Source of the DNA: Solitalea agri
GTDB lineage: Bacteria; Bacteroidota; Bacteroidia; Sphingobacteriales; Sphingobacteriaceae
Direction: 5' to 3'
Assembly: GCF_023914155.1 (NCBI RefSeq)
Contig: NZ_JAMWYS010000036.1
Coordinates: 1 to 64,000 of the forward strand
DNA: 64,000 bases
In this document: positions 26,841-36,293 of the stretch, piece by piece
Layout: every line of letters begins with the position of its first letter
Numbering within the stretch: position 1 is the first letter of the stretch
Translations under genes and position numbers: made by a program
The notes under the pieces: generated by a model
The model's input: the letters and a program-made list of their open reading frames with translations, nothing else
Database searches by the model: none
What the model was told of the DNA's origin: nothing

Positions 26841-27476
26841 TTATTTCTTCCTTATGATCATAATTCCATCTCTTATAGGAAGTAAAATATTTTCAACCCG
26901 ATCATCATTTTGCACCTTTTCGTTAAAGGCCATCACTAGTTTGGTGTCCTTATCGGGGTTTTCATCAATCACTTTGCCGCTCCACAAAACATTGTCCGCT
27001 AAAATATAACCTCCGTGCTTTAATTTGTCGAAAACAAGGTCATAGTAATTGCCATTGTTCTTCTTGTCGGCATCGATAAAAATCATATCAAATTCCTCAT
27101 CAATAGTAGGAATGATCTCAACTGCGTTACCAATCCGATAGTCAATCTTGTTTTGAACCCCAGCCTTTTCAAAAAATGAACGTACAAAAGGCTCCAACTC
27201 TTCATTAATATCAAGTGTTGTTAGCAGTCCGTCTTCTTCAAGTCCTTCTGCAAGGCAAATGGCCGAATAACCAGTATAGGTTCCGATCTCCAAAATTCGC
27301 TTAGGCTTTATCATTTTACTAAGCATACTTAAGGTACGTCCCTGAAAATGGCCCGAAAGCATCCTTGGTAATAATATTTTAAGGTGAGTCTCACGGTTTA
27401 GCAATTGTAATATTGCAGGTTCAATATCAGTATGCGTTTCAACGTAGCTATTTATTTTTTTATTAATAATATCCAT
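26841..27476 (-). CDS. Class I SAM-dependent O-methyltransferase (COMT-like)
   Basis: 211 aa. RILEIGTYTGYSAICLAEGL (about residues 58-77) is the SAM-binding motif I, and FDMIFIDADKKNNGNYYDLV holds the metal-binding Asp of the cation-dependent O-methyltransferase family. YILADNVLWSGKV matches the next conserved block. The substrate cannot be read from the sequence; catechol-type or small phenolic acceptors are known for the family. Confidence 0.92.
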   Translation of the reverse strand: MDIINKKINSYVETHTDIEPAILQLLNRETHLKILLPRMLSGHFQGRTLSMLSKMIKPKRILEIGTYTGYSAICLAEGLEEDGLLTTLDINEELEPFVRSFFEKAGVQNKIDYRIGNAVEIIPTIDEEFDMIFIDADKKNNGNYYDLVFDKLKHGGYILADNVLWSGKVIDENPDKDTKLVMAFNEKVQNDDRVENILLPIRDGIMIIRKK

Positions 27477-27569
27477 TTCTAATATGAGTTGCAGATTACT
27501 AGTGATAAGTTGGGTTTTACTCTTTAATTGTACCCGTTAATTCACAACCAATAACCCGAAATTCTTAAT

Positions 27570-28814
27570 TTATTCTGCAGGAACAAAGGTTAACATACTT
27601 AGCTTGTCCAATGCAAAATTTTCATTGGCAATATCCAGAATGTCATTGGTAGATACCCGGTCAATTTTGGCAAAGAGTTCTGGTAAACTATCAACCGACC
27701 CATAATCAAGTAAACTTTTGGTCATTGCAATAATTACTGAAATACGCGACTCTTCGGCCAGGGCAATTTGTCCTTTAAATCGTTGTTGTGCCTGATGAAG
27801 TTGAATGGCACTTAATCCATTTTCACGAAGCTTTTTTAATTCTTTATGTACCAGTTTAACACAGCGAGCAGCTTTCTCATCATCTGTTCCAAAGTAAATA
27901 GAAAACATCCCGGTATCACTCATCGGTACAAAACTCGATTCAATAGTGTAACAAGCCCCAAAACGCTCACGAATTTCTAGATTAAGTCTCGAGCTCATTC
28001 CTGGTCCTCCCAGCAAATTGTTGACTAGTAACATGCCTGTTTTTTTATCGCTGTTTAAGTTGTATGAGCGGCCCCCAATAATGCAGTGAGTTTGAACACA
28101 GTTTTTTTCTTTCTTATCAATTTTAGCAATGTAGCCATTGGCCGCTACACGGGTTTTAACATAGTTATTTTCAGCAATGTCCCCTAAATATTTATCAGTA
28201 AGTCTTTGAAGTTTTTTCTCCGATATGTTACCGTAAACACCCAACACAATTTCATGTGTGTTGTAATTGTCTCTTATAAATTGGATAATATCACTTTGTT
28301 TAAACGCTTTAATTGATTCGGGCGTTCCTAAGATATTATTGCCAAGTGTATGGTCATGGAAAACGATTTCATCAAATTCATCCTGAATATGTTCTTCTGG
28401 TGTGTCTTTATATGAATCTAATTCATCTAACACCACTCCTTTTTCTTTTTCCAATTCCGTTAAAGGAAATATTGAATGAAAGGTAATGTCGGTTAGGAGA
28501 TCAAGTGCGCGCTCAAAATGCTCATTTAAAAATGAGGCATGAATACAGGTTTGTTCTTTAGTGGTATAGGCATTTAAATCAGCGCCAACAACTTCCAAAC
28601 GGTTTAAAATTTGGTAAGTATTGCGTTTCTTAGTGCCTTTAAATAATAGATGTTCTATAAAATGAGCCAAACCGATAGTTTGGTTAGTTTCATCACGAGA
28701 TCCTGTATTAATCATCAGGCACATGTGCATAATGCCTGATTCTTGTGCGGGTTTATGTAAAACTCGAATCCCGTTTTTGAGTGTCAGTAAACTATATTCC
28801 ATTTGAACCGGCAA
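27570..28814 (-). CDS. M16-family zinc peptidase
   Basis: 414 aa. GLAHFIEHLLFKGTKKR near residue 45 has the HxxEH zinc-binding motif of the pitrilysin clan, and ELEKEKGVVLDELDSYKD carries the third ligand Glu. About 410 residues fits single-chain processing-peptidase-like homologues. No signal peptide, so it should be cytosolic. Divergent from hpt across a 113-bp gap. Confidence 0.93.
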   Translation of the reverse strand: MPVQMEYSLLTLKNGIRVLHKPAQESGIMHMCLMINTGSRDETNQTIGLAHFIEHLLFKGTKKRNTYQILNRLEVVGADLNAYTTKEQTCIHASFLNEHFERALDLLTDITFHSIFPLTELEKEKGVVLDELDSYKDTPEEHIQDEFDEIVFHDHTLGNNILGTPESIKAFKQSDIIQFIRDNYNTHEIVLGVYGNISEKKLQRLTDKYLGDIAENNYVKTRVAANGYIAKIDKKEKNCVQTHCIIGGRSYNLNSDKKTGMLLVNNLLGGPGMSSRLNLEIRERFGACYTIESSFVPMSDTGMFSIYFGTDDEKAARCVKLVHKELKKLRENGLSAIQLHQAQQRFKGQIALAEESRISVIIAMTKSLLDYGSVDSLPELFAKIDRVSTNDILDIANENFALDKLSMLTFVPAE

Positions 28815-28927
28815 AGATACTGATTTAGTTGATGTTAGCGTTCCTCTGGATAACTGAATAATAATTGGCTAATTAGCAGTGTTTTTTGTTGTTTATTTTT
28901 TAACTTAATAATCTTCAACTGAATCTT

Positions 28928-29473
28928 ATGAACATCAGCTTACATGATAAACGTTTTGAGCCTTACATAAAAGAAGTGGCTATTCAAAATCGAGTTAACG
29001 CGATAGCAGAACAGATAAGTGATGATTATAAAGGGAAACGTCCTTTATTCATATCAATGCTCAATGGAGCGTTTTGGTTTACAGCAGATTTGTTGAGAAA
29101 CATTGTTGGCGAATTTGAGGTGAGCTTTGTGAAATTTAAATCCTACCATGGCACTCAAAGTAGTGGAGAGGTGGTACAAAGTCTGGGTTTGGATATTGAT
29201 GTGAAAGATAGGGATATTGTTGTGTTAGAAGATATCATTGATACTGGCGGGACCTTGAAGGTGTTTTTGGAAGTGTTGAGCCAGCATAATCCTGGAAGTG
29301 TTAAAATTGCCTCGCTGCTTATAAAGCCAGGGGCTTTGAAATATCCTATAAAAGCTGATTACGTAGGGTTCGAAATTCCCAATGATTTTATTGTTGGCTA
29401 TGGATTGGATTATGATGGATTAGGCAGAAACCTTAGAGATATTTACGTTATAGAAAATAGTTCCGGCAGTTAA
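28928..29473 (+). CDS. hpt: Hypoxanthine phosphoribosyltransferase
   Basis: 181 aa. It salvages hypoxanthine or guanine to IMP or GMP using PRPP. VVLEDIIDTGGTLK is the PRPP-binding signature (about residues 98-111). The flexible-loop region near SFVKFKSYHGTQSSGEV and the base-binding KADYVGFEIPNDFIVGYG segment are present. A hairpin overlaps its stop codon. Confidence 0.94.
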   Translation: MNISLHDKRFEPYIKEVAIQNRVNAIAEQISDDYKGKRPLFISMLNGAFWFTADLLRNIVGEFEVSFVKFKSYHGTQSSGEVVQSLGLDIDVKDRDIVVLEDIIDTGGTLKVFLEVLSQHNPGSVKIASLLIKPGALKYPIKADYVGFEIPNDFIVGYGLDYDGLGRNLRDIYVIENSSGS

Positions 29474-29490
29474 GCTGAGGCTGCCGGAAC
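29460..29490 (+). repeat. Hairpin overlapping the hpt stop codon
   Basis: GTTCCGGCAG (29460-29469) pairs with CTGCCGGAAC (29481-29490), 10 bp with an 11-nt loop that holds the TAA. A C-rich stretch follows, not a T-run, so it is not a standard Rho-independent terminator; it may protect the 3' end. Confidence 0.65.
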
Positions 29491-29544
29491 TCCCCATAAT
29501 TAATACGTCCGTCCAGGACCTTCAAAAGGCAAAATATTTTAAAC

Positions 29545-30015
29545 CTAATTGTTTGCAACTTTATGGAGTGTTATCGTTATCTCCACTTTTCGAACTGAAG
29601 AAACAGTAGCTTTTTCTTTCCAAATCAGTTTGCCATCCTCAAATTCAATTTCAGCCTCATATAATTCATTGCCCAGACCATACCTGAATGAATTTTTACT
29701 GTCATAACTGATTACAAGTTCGTCTTGTTCACCTCCCGAAGTGAAAATTACCAGATCCTTCTTAAACTCTACTGTGAATTCATTTTCTTCAAAATCAACA
29801 TTTTCACTTGAGGATGGATCTAATACATCATTCTCATATTCTTTAATATCGACATTTTCAACCGACCACTTTCCTAATAATTTAGTTTGAAGTTCTTTGC
29901 CGCTTGCCGGAAGGGGTGGGTCACTGTCTTCTTTTTTACATGAACTAAATTGAAAAAGAACAAATAACAAAATCAATAACCTCATTGATTTTGATGAGAG
30001 TAAATCAATAACCAT
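29545..30015 (-). CDS. Lipocalin-like lipoprotein
   Basis: 156 aa, or 146 aa from the in-frame Met at 29985 (MRLLILLF). The lipobox FQFSSC gives a lipidated Cys. The mature part has ELQTKLLGKWSVENVDI, a lipocalin-like opening strand, then beta-rich repeats (FTVEFKKDLVIFTSGGEQ). Function unknown. It resembles its neighbour at 30127 in length and strand pattern, and the two are likely an old duplication. Confidence 0.75.
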   Translation of the reverse strand: MVIDLLSSKSMRLLILLFVLFQFSSCKKEDSDPPLPASGKELQTKLLGKWSVENVDIKEYENDVLDPSSSENVDFEENEFTVEFKKDLVIFTSGGEQDELVISYDSKNSFRYGLGNELYEAEIEFEDGKLIWKEKATVSSVRKVEITITLHKVANN

Positions 30016-30126
30016 AGTAGAGAGCGTAAAATCTTTACTATAAGTTAAGCAAAAAATAAATAAGAAATTAATTTTCTATCAATTTGTTTTAAGTTTTTTC
30101 ACTAAAATATATTGATAATTAATTAG

Positions 30127-30600
30127 TTATATCTTTTCCATTATGATTGTAGTAACGTCCTTCATATTAACCCCATCTTCTACCCACTCTTCGGTAATCC
30201 CCCATGTCATTTGATCGCCGTTAAATGTTACCGAACCTTTGGCATGAATTCCATTTTCGTCATCATTAAACTCAAATGTATCATTAGTAGAGCTATAATC
30301 TACAGGATAGCTGTAGCTGAATCCTTCATTGGTTATTTTTATTTGGGTCTTGGTAAATTCAACTGTAAAATCACCCGGAGTATAATCATCCATGGTTTCT
30401 TCATAAACCAGTTCATTGTTTTCATATGATTTTAAATTGACAGAAAGAACATTCCACTTACCTTGTACTTTTTCTTTAACAGTGGTAGGGCTTGGGTTAT
30501 CATCTCCGTTATTGCAGGAAGGTGTAATTAAAAAATTAATGGTGAGAAGAAGTAAAAGAACCACTTTGAGCTTTTTACTTGGAGTAGAGAGTGAGAGCAT
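30127..30600 (-). CDS. Lipocalin-like lipoprotein, paralogue
   Basis: 157 aa. Hydrophobic start and lipobox FLITPSC. KVQGKWNVLSVNLKSYENNELV matches the opening of the adjacent lipoprotein (LGKWSVENVDIKEYENDVL). It continues with DFTVEFTKTQIKITNEG. The two genes are 111 bp apart and co-directional. Likely a small outer-membrane-anchored beta-barrel binding protein; ligand unknown. Confidence 0.75.
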   Translation of the reverse strand: MLSLSTPSKKLKVVLLLLLTINFLITPSCNNGDDNPSPTTVKEKVQGKWNVLSVNLKSYENNELVYEETMDDYTPGDFTVEFTKTQIKITNEGFSYSYPVDYSSTNDTFEFNDDENGIHAKGSVTFNGDQMTWGITEEWVEDGVNMKDVTTIIMEKI

Positions 30601-30668
30601 AAGTTGAAGTTTTGATTACTCATAAATATACATTAATAAAGCGATGATTTTAAGTGATTTATAAGTAA

Positions 30669-30699
30669 AAAGGGATTGCTAATAACTAGCAACCCCTTT
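30669..30699 (-). terminator. Rho-independent terminator of the subtilase gene
   Basis: AAAGGGATTGCTA (30669-30681) and TAGCAACCCCTTT (30687-30699) form a 13-bp stem with one G-U on the minus strand, followed there by a T-run. It lies 26 bp past the subtilase stop. Confidence 0.8.
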
Positions 30700-30724
30700 G
30701 ATAAGTTATTTTACTACGAATAAA

Positions 30725-32344
30725 TTATTTTTTGCGTTGTTTGGTTTGAGCGTCGGCCAGTTTAATTGCATTATACAGGTTGACAACTCCGCCAGTAGTA
30801 GAAAGATCAGTAAACTTTATCAATTTTTTGTCTTCCGAACCAGGCTCCACCACTTCAAGATTAGGAAGCTTTTCAGCTGATTTAAGAATAATTTCTTTCA
30901 CTTGTAAAGCAGTTAATTGAGGAAAATAAGAGCGAATAACTGCAGCAATGCCTGCTACAACAGGTGAGGCCATACTGGTTCCACTATTCGACTTGTATTT
31001 TGAAAAAGGTACTGTTGAATATATATCAACGCCAGGGGCAAATACATCAACCGAATTTTTACCATAGTTAGAAAAGTTAGCAACCGACTGGCTTCCATTC
31101 TTCCATGAAAGAGCACCAACTTCAATCCAATTCGCAGCGCTTTTGCCATCGGCAAAGTTTCGGTTTGGAAAATTTGCCGTTGTGTCATTGTTGTTGGCAT
31201 CATTTCCTGCAGCATGTATTAAAAGCACATCTTTTGAAGCAGCATACTTAACCGCATCATCCACGGCCTTTTTGTCATAGCTGTACGACTTGCCAAAGCT
31301 CATGTTGATAACTCTGGCTCCATTATCAACCGCGTAACGAATAGCATTAGCTACGTCTTTATCACGTTCATCACCGTTAGGTACGGCTCTTACTGCCATA
31401 ATTTGTACATGGTCGGCAACACCATTCATTCCAATACTGTTGTTTCTTACTGCTGCAATAATTCCGGCAACATGACTTCCGTGTCCGGCATCGGGCCCGG
31501 TAACGTCACTATTTCCATAATTGTTATCATTCATGTTTGAAGGATCGTCGCCTACTATTGCTCGTTCATTTGATGCAGTGTTCAATCCGTAATCAAGTTT
31601 ACCCTTTAAATCATCAATGCCCTCTGTCAGTTTTTCGATCTGATCGTCCATGTCAGTGCAGCCATTTGCTTGTAACATTTCTTTAATATTGGCTGCAAGT
31701 TTATTGATCTTTTCATCACCAGTATTCACCTTTTCAAGCGTAGCAATATCCAGTTTGTTAACTTTTAGCTGAGCTTTCAGAACGTCATTGATTTTATTCA
31801 ATTGCTTAAGGAACCCAGTATAAGTTTCGTAGCGTTCCTTGGTTTCATTAAGTTCTTTATCGTAAGCTTTTTTCAGTTTAAGGTATTCCTGATAGTCAGT
31901 TTGTTTTGCCAGCTCAGCAGTAGGGGGAGCATCTTTGTATTTTGCATCCAAAGGCGCATACAAACGGGTAAGCTCCATTGACTCATGATTTATATTTCGT
32001 CCATCCTTCCCTCCAATGAAATTCCATCCATAAACATCATCTATATAACCATTCTTGTCATCGTCAATTCCGTTTCCGGCAATTTCCTTTTTGTTTTTCC
32101 ATAAAACGGCCTTAAGATCTTCATGTGTTGTATCGACCCCTCCATCAATCACTGCTACGATTGTGGTTTGGTACTTCTTACCTTTAAGCAATTCTTTATA
32201 GGTTTTTTCGGTACTTACTCCTTGAACGTGATCAACTTTCGGGTCTAAGTTAAACCAATTGTCAGGAGCAGAAGTAAGCGACTGTGCAAATGCTGTCGAT
32301 CCGGAAAGCAATAGCAATAAGGAAAATGAAAGTTTTTTATTCAT
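30725..32344 (-). CDS. S8-family subtilisin-like serine peptidase
   Basis: 539 aa with a signal peptide (about residues 1-20, ending AFAQS). The catalytic triad is D67 (VAVIDGGVD), H288 (GHGSHVAG) and S457 (SGTSMASPVVAG); oxyanion N381 is in HAAGNDANN. A roughly 190-residue charged insert, rich in Lys and Glu and likely coiled coil, separates Asp and His. No propeptide or C-terminal sorting domain is obvious. Predicted periplasmic or secreted. Confidence 0.93.
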   Translation of the reverse strand: MNKKLSFSLLLLLSGSTAFAQSLTSAPDNWFNLDPKVDHVQGVSTEKTYKELLKGKKYQTTIVAVIDGGVDTTHEDLKAVLWKNKKEIAGNGIDDDKNGYIDDVYGWNFIGGKDGRNINHESMELTRLYAPLDAKYKDAPPTAELAKQTDYQEYLKLKKAYDKELNETKERYETYTGFLKQLNKINDVLKAQLKVNKLDIATLEKVNTGDEKINKLAANIKEMLQANGCTDMDDQIEKLTEGIDDLKGKLDYGLNTASNERAIVGDDPSNMNDNNYGNSDVTGPDAGHGSHVAGIIAAVRNNSIGMNGVADHVQIMAVRAVPNGDERDKDVANAIRYAVDNGARVINMSFGKSYSYDKKAVDDAVKYAASKDVLLIHAAGNDANNNDTTANFPNRNFADGKSAANWIEVGALSWKNGSQSVANFSNYGKNSVDVFAPGVDIYSTVPFSKYKSNSGTSMASPVVAGIAAVIRSYFPQLTALQVKEIILKSAEKLPNLEVVEPGSEDKKLIKFTDLSTTGGVVNLYNAIKLADAQTKQRKK

Positions 32345-32586
32345 GATAACTGAAGTATCTATTTAAAATAGCAATTATTTTAAAATAGTGTATTAATTGT
32401 TTGGTTTAGTTTGTCTAAGAAATATAAAAGCAATTATAGGTAATTGTTTAAAATGCTTCGAGCTTGAATTGTAGCAATTCTGTCGTACTAATGTAACTGA
32501 ATTGAGAGGAAATAGGGTAATGACATTTCAACCAAAGGCTAGTTGCAACTTTCGGGATCATGTTTTTATTAGGAGAAAAAGTTTCT

Positions 32587-35500
32587 TTATACTACTTCGA
32601 TACCTGCCAGTTCACTTAGTGTATCAATGGCTTGCTGTATGTTTTGAATATTATCAACAGTAATTGAAAGTGTGTTTTTTCCTTCTTTTAATCTGCTGTT
32701 TCGTTGGTGGGTCTGTACGTAATGAAGCACTTTAGTAAAGCTTTCCGATTCGAAATAAGGTGATTGTTGATTGGAAATGAAAAAGCCACGTAAGGTTTTA
32801 CTCTTAACCATAAGCTTTTCAAAACCGATTTCTTTGGCGAGCCATTGCAGACGCATTGTATTTAATAACTCCTTAACCTGACGAGGTAATGGCCCAAAAC
32901 GGTCATTTAACTGGGTGGCAAAAGCATTTAGCTGGGTTTCATTTTCAACTCTGCTTAGTTCATTGTACAAGTTATATCGTTCTTGGATACTGCTTACATA
33001 CTCATCCGGAATTAATAACTCCATGTCAGTATCGATAGTGGTAAAGTTTACAAACGGACGGGGCTTTTCATCTTTAAACAGATCACTGAACTCTTCTTCT
33101 TTCAATTCTTGAATGGCTTCGTCCAAAATCTTATGATACATTTCGTATCCGATTTCGGCAATAAAGCCGCTTTGTTCCGAGCCTAATAAATTTCCTGCAC
33201 CCCGAATGTCCAAATCTCGCATAGCCACATTAAATCCACTGCCTAAATCTGAAAACTCTTCAATTGCACTTAGTCGTTTTCTAGCTTCAGGAGTTAAAAC
33301 AGATAAAGGTGGACTTAATAAATAGCAGAAAGCCTTTTTGTTTGAGCGACCTACTCGACCTCGCATTTGGTGCAAATCACTTAAGCCGAAATTATGTGCC
33401 TGGTTAATTAGAATAGTATTAGCGTTTGAAATATCTAGTCCGGCTTCAATAATAGTTGTAGCAACTAAAACATCAAATCGGCCTTCAATAAATTCTGTCA
33501 TTACATCTTCCAGGTCATCACCTTCCATTTGTCCGTGACCCACGCAAACTTTTACACCCGGACAAAGTTTACGGATTAAGCCGGCAACATCATGAATATC
33601 ACTCACTCTATTGTGCACAAAGAAAACCTGACCGCCTCTTTCCACCTCAAACTCCACCGCTTCTTTTATGGTCTTTTCGTTAAATACATGCAGTTCTGTA
33701 ATAACCGGTTGGCGATTGGGTGGTGGTGTACTGATAATGGACAAATCTCGGGCGCCCATCAATGAAAAATGCAAGGTACGAGGAATAGGAGTGGCTGTTA
33801 AGGTCAAGGTGTCGACATTAACCCTCAAAGATTTAAGCTTTTCCTTAACGGTAACTCCAAACTTTTGTTCCTCATCAATTATTAATAAGCCAAGATCTTT
33901 GAATTTGATGTCTTTACTTACCAGCCGATGAGTTCCGATAATAATATCCACTTTGCCTTCCTCAAGGTTTTTAAGTGTCTCTTTTATTTGTTTGCTCGAT
34001 TTAAATCGATTGACATAGTCAATTGTGCATGGGAAGTCTTTTAAGCGCTCACGGAAAGTACGGTAATGTTGCGATGCCAGAATAGTGGTTGGTACCAAAA
34101 CGGCCACCTGTTTGCTATCGGTAACTGCTTTGAATGCTGCTCTAATAGCCACCTCTGTTTTTCCAAAACCTACATCACCACAAATCAAACGATCCATTGG
34201 GTGAGGGGCTTCCATGTCCTTTTTTAAATCAGCAGTGGCTTTTTCCTGATCTGGTGTATCTTCATAAATGAATGAAGCTTCAAGTTCATTTTGAAGATAA
34301 GTGTCTGGCATAAAGGCGTATCCTTCTTTAGTTTTACGTTGTGCGTAAAGCTTTATCAGATCACGGGCTACGTCTTTAACTTTTTTTTTAGTGTTTTTTT
34401 TTAGTTTATCCCAGGCATCGGTTCCCAGCTTATTTAGTTTAGGCTGAGTTCCTTCTTTACCGGTATATTTTGAAATTCGGTTTAGGGAATTGATATTAAC
34501 ATACAGTAAATCGTTATCAGCATAGATCAATCTAATAGATTCCTGTACCTGACCATTTACTTCAATCTTTTGCAGTCCGGCATATTTTCCAATACCATGA
34601 TCGATATGGGTGACAAAATCACCTGGTTTTAACTCTCTGAGCTCTTTTAAGGTGATTGATTGTGACTGTGTATAGGTTTTTCGTGCCTTGTATTTGTAGT
34701 AGCGATCAAAGATCTGATGATCGGTGTAGCAAGCAACCTTTAGCTCCCGGTCGATAAAACCTTCGTGAATAGAAAGGTGGATAGGAGTGAATGGCGTTTC
34801 ATCACTTGTAGGCTTGGCCGACTTTTCTTTGGGCAAATCAGCAAAGATGGCATAAAGTCGTTCTATCTGTTTGGCGCTATCGGCAAAAATGAAGTTCTGA
34901 ATATCTTCAGCAATGTTTTCATTTAAATTATGCTGAAGGAGCGTGAAATCTTTATTGAACGAAGGTTGAGGACGAAGGTCGAAATGAAAGGTTTCAGTTG
35001 CCTCGTAAGTGAATTGTTTACCAAATTCTATAACTGAAAAGCGATCGATATTTCGTTTGGTGTCTTTACTTTCCTCGAAAAGATATTTAGGGTCCATCCA
35101 TTCGGTATGCATGGCCTTTTCATCGTCCGGTAATGCTTTGTAAAGTTCTTTAGCTTTTTTAACACCCTTTTCAATGATCTCGTAGGTAAAGGTGACATCC
35201 TTAAACCATAGAACAGAGTTTTCTTCAATATAATCAAGAAATGAAGTGTTGTTGTCGGTCAGTAATTTCGACTGAACATTTGGAACGATTGTGATCCACT
35301 CCATTTTTGAAACCGAAAGCTGATCTTCAGGGTCGAATGTTCTTATCGATTCAACTTCATCTCCGAAAAACTCTACCCGATAAGGCAAGTCATGTGAAAA
35401 AGAGAAAATGTCAACAATTCCTCCCCGTACTGAATATTGTCCGGCTTCATACACAAAGTCTACGCGTTCAAAAGCGTATTCATGTAAAAACTCATTAATA

Positions 35501-35970
35501 AATTCAATGCTCAGCTTATCGCCGGTTTTAATATCGAGGGTGTTTTTTTCCAGCGTTTCACGACTGATCACTTTCTCTGCCAAGGCCTCCGGGTAGGTAA
35601 CCAACATTTTTGAGGCACTGGTTTTCGATTTTATTTCATTTAAAACCTCTGCACGCAACAATACATTTCCGCTATCAGGTTGAATAAACTCAAAAGGTTT
35701 ACGGTAGGATGCAGGAAATACCAAGCCGTTTTTTCCACTTAAACTTTCGAGATCATTTAAAAAATAAACAGCCTCTTCATAGGTGGGTAAAATAAATACG
35801 AACGGTTGTTCAGTTTGGGTGCGTAAAGCATTTGCAATAATTGCATCTGAAGAGCCAATTAGCCCTTTTAAATGAATCCGTTGCTGGCTAAGCTGTAAGT
35901 TGGAGGCCAGTTGCTGAACGCGTTGATCGTTCTGGTATAAAGCGAGAATTTCCTGGATAGTTTGCATCAC
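32587..35970 (-). CDS. mfd: Transcription-repair coupling factor
   Basis: 1127 aa. It removes RNA polymerase stalled at DNA damage and recruits UvrA. Domains in order: a UvrB-like N-terminal region, a CarD-like RNA polymerase interaction domain near residues 450-510 (GDFVTHIDHGIGKYAGL), a RecG-like motor with Walker A GDVGFGKTE near 600 and a DEEQKFG box near 700, and a C-terminal TRCF domain. Length is close to the family norm. The next Met is residue 2, so the start is secure to one codon. Confidence 0.97.
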   Translation of the reverse strand: MMQTIQEILALYQNDQRVQQLASNLQLSQQRIHLKGLIGSSDAIIANALRTQTEQPFVFILPTYEEAVYFLNDLESLSGKNGLVFPASYRKPFEFIQPDSGNVLLRAEVLNEIKSKTSASKMLVTYPEALAEKVISRETLEKNTLDIKTGDKLSIEFINEFLHEYAFERVDFVYEAGQYSVRGGIVDIFSFSHDLPYRVEFFGDEVESIRTFDPEDQLSVSKMEWITIVPNVQSKLLTDNNTSFLDYIEENSVLWFKDVTFTYEIIEKGVKKAKELYKALPDDEKAMHTEWMDPKYLFEESKDTKRNIDRFSVIEFGKQFTYEATETFHFDLRPQPSFNKDFTLLQHNLNENIAEDIQNFIFADSAKQIERLYAIFADLPKEKSAKPTSDETPFTPIHLSIHEGFIDRELKVACYTDHQIFDRYYKYKARKTYTQSQSITLKELRELKPGDFVTHIDHGIGKYAGLQKIEVNGQVQESIRLIYADNDLLYVNINSLNRISKYTGKEGTQPKLNKLGTDAWDKLKKNTKKKVKDVARDLIKLYAQRKTKEGYAFMPDTYLQNELEASFIYEDTPDQEKATADLKKDMEAPHPMDRLICGDVGFGKTEVAIRAAFKAVTDSKQVAVLVPTTILASQHYRTFRERLKDFPCTIDYVNRFKSSKQIKETLKNLEEGKVDIIIGTHRLVSKDIKFKDLGLLIIDEEQKFGVTVKEKLKSLRVNVDTLTLTATPIPRTLHFSLMGARDLSIISTPPPNRQPVITELHVFNEKTIKEAVEFEVERGGQVFFVHNRVSDIHDVAGLIRKLCPGVKVCVGHGQMEGDDLEDVMTEFIEGRFDVLVATTIIEAGLDISNANTILINQAHNFGLSDLHQMRGRVGRSNKKAFCYLLSPPLSVLTPEARKRLSAIEEFSDLGSGFNVAMRDLDIRGAGNLLGSEQSGFIAEIGYEMYHKILDEAIQELKEEEFSDLFKDEKPRPFVNFTTIDTDMELLIPDEYVSSIQERYNLYNELSRVENETQLNAFATQLNDRFGPLPRQVKELLNTMRLQWLAKEIGFEKLMVKSKTLRGFFISNQQSPYFESESFTKVLHYVQTHQRNSRLKEGKNTLSITVDNIQNIQQAIDTLSELAGIEVV

Positions 35971-36293
35971 AATGAACGCAAAGATAAGAGAATGTTTTTA
36001 ACACGAATTAGAGCGAATTAAATGGATTACAGGAATTCTTTTCAATAATGAGCGGTTTTTAACGCTATTTAGGGCCAATTAAACTAATTGCACGAATTCT
36101 TTGTAATAATGATTAGTGAGATTAGTTTAATTCGTTTCAATTTGTGTTTCTTTTGAAGAGGTTGAATATTGAAGTAAAGTAGCTTAGATAAGTCGAATTA
36201 ATAGAATGGTCTTATCACGAAATAGAGCGAATTAAATGGATTACACGAATTCTATATGATAACGAATTTGTGTAATAAGTTAAATTCTTTCAA
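35971..36293. repeat. Gene-free stretch with palindromic AT-rich elements E1 and E2
   Basis: Two to three diverged copies of an element rich in GAATTAA, ACACGAATTC and AGCGAATT. One palindrome is ATTAAACTAAT (36078-36088) with ATTAGTTTAAT (36121-36131). Another copy (36214-36305) runs into the end of parA, so its AATTAGTGTTTC tail encodes the last residues. No gene or RNA was recognised. Confidence 0.7.
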
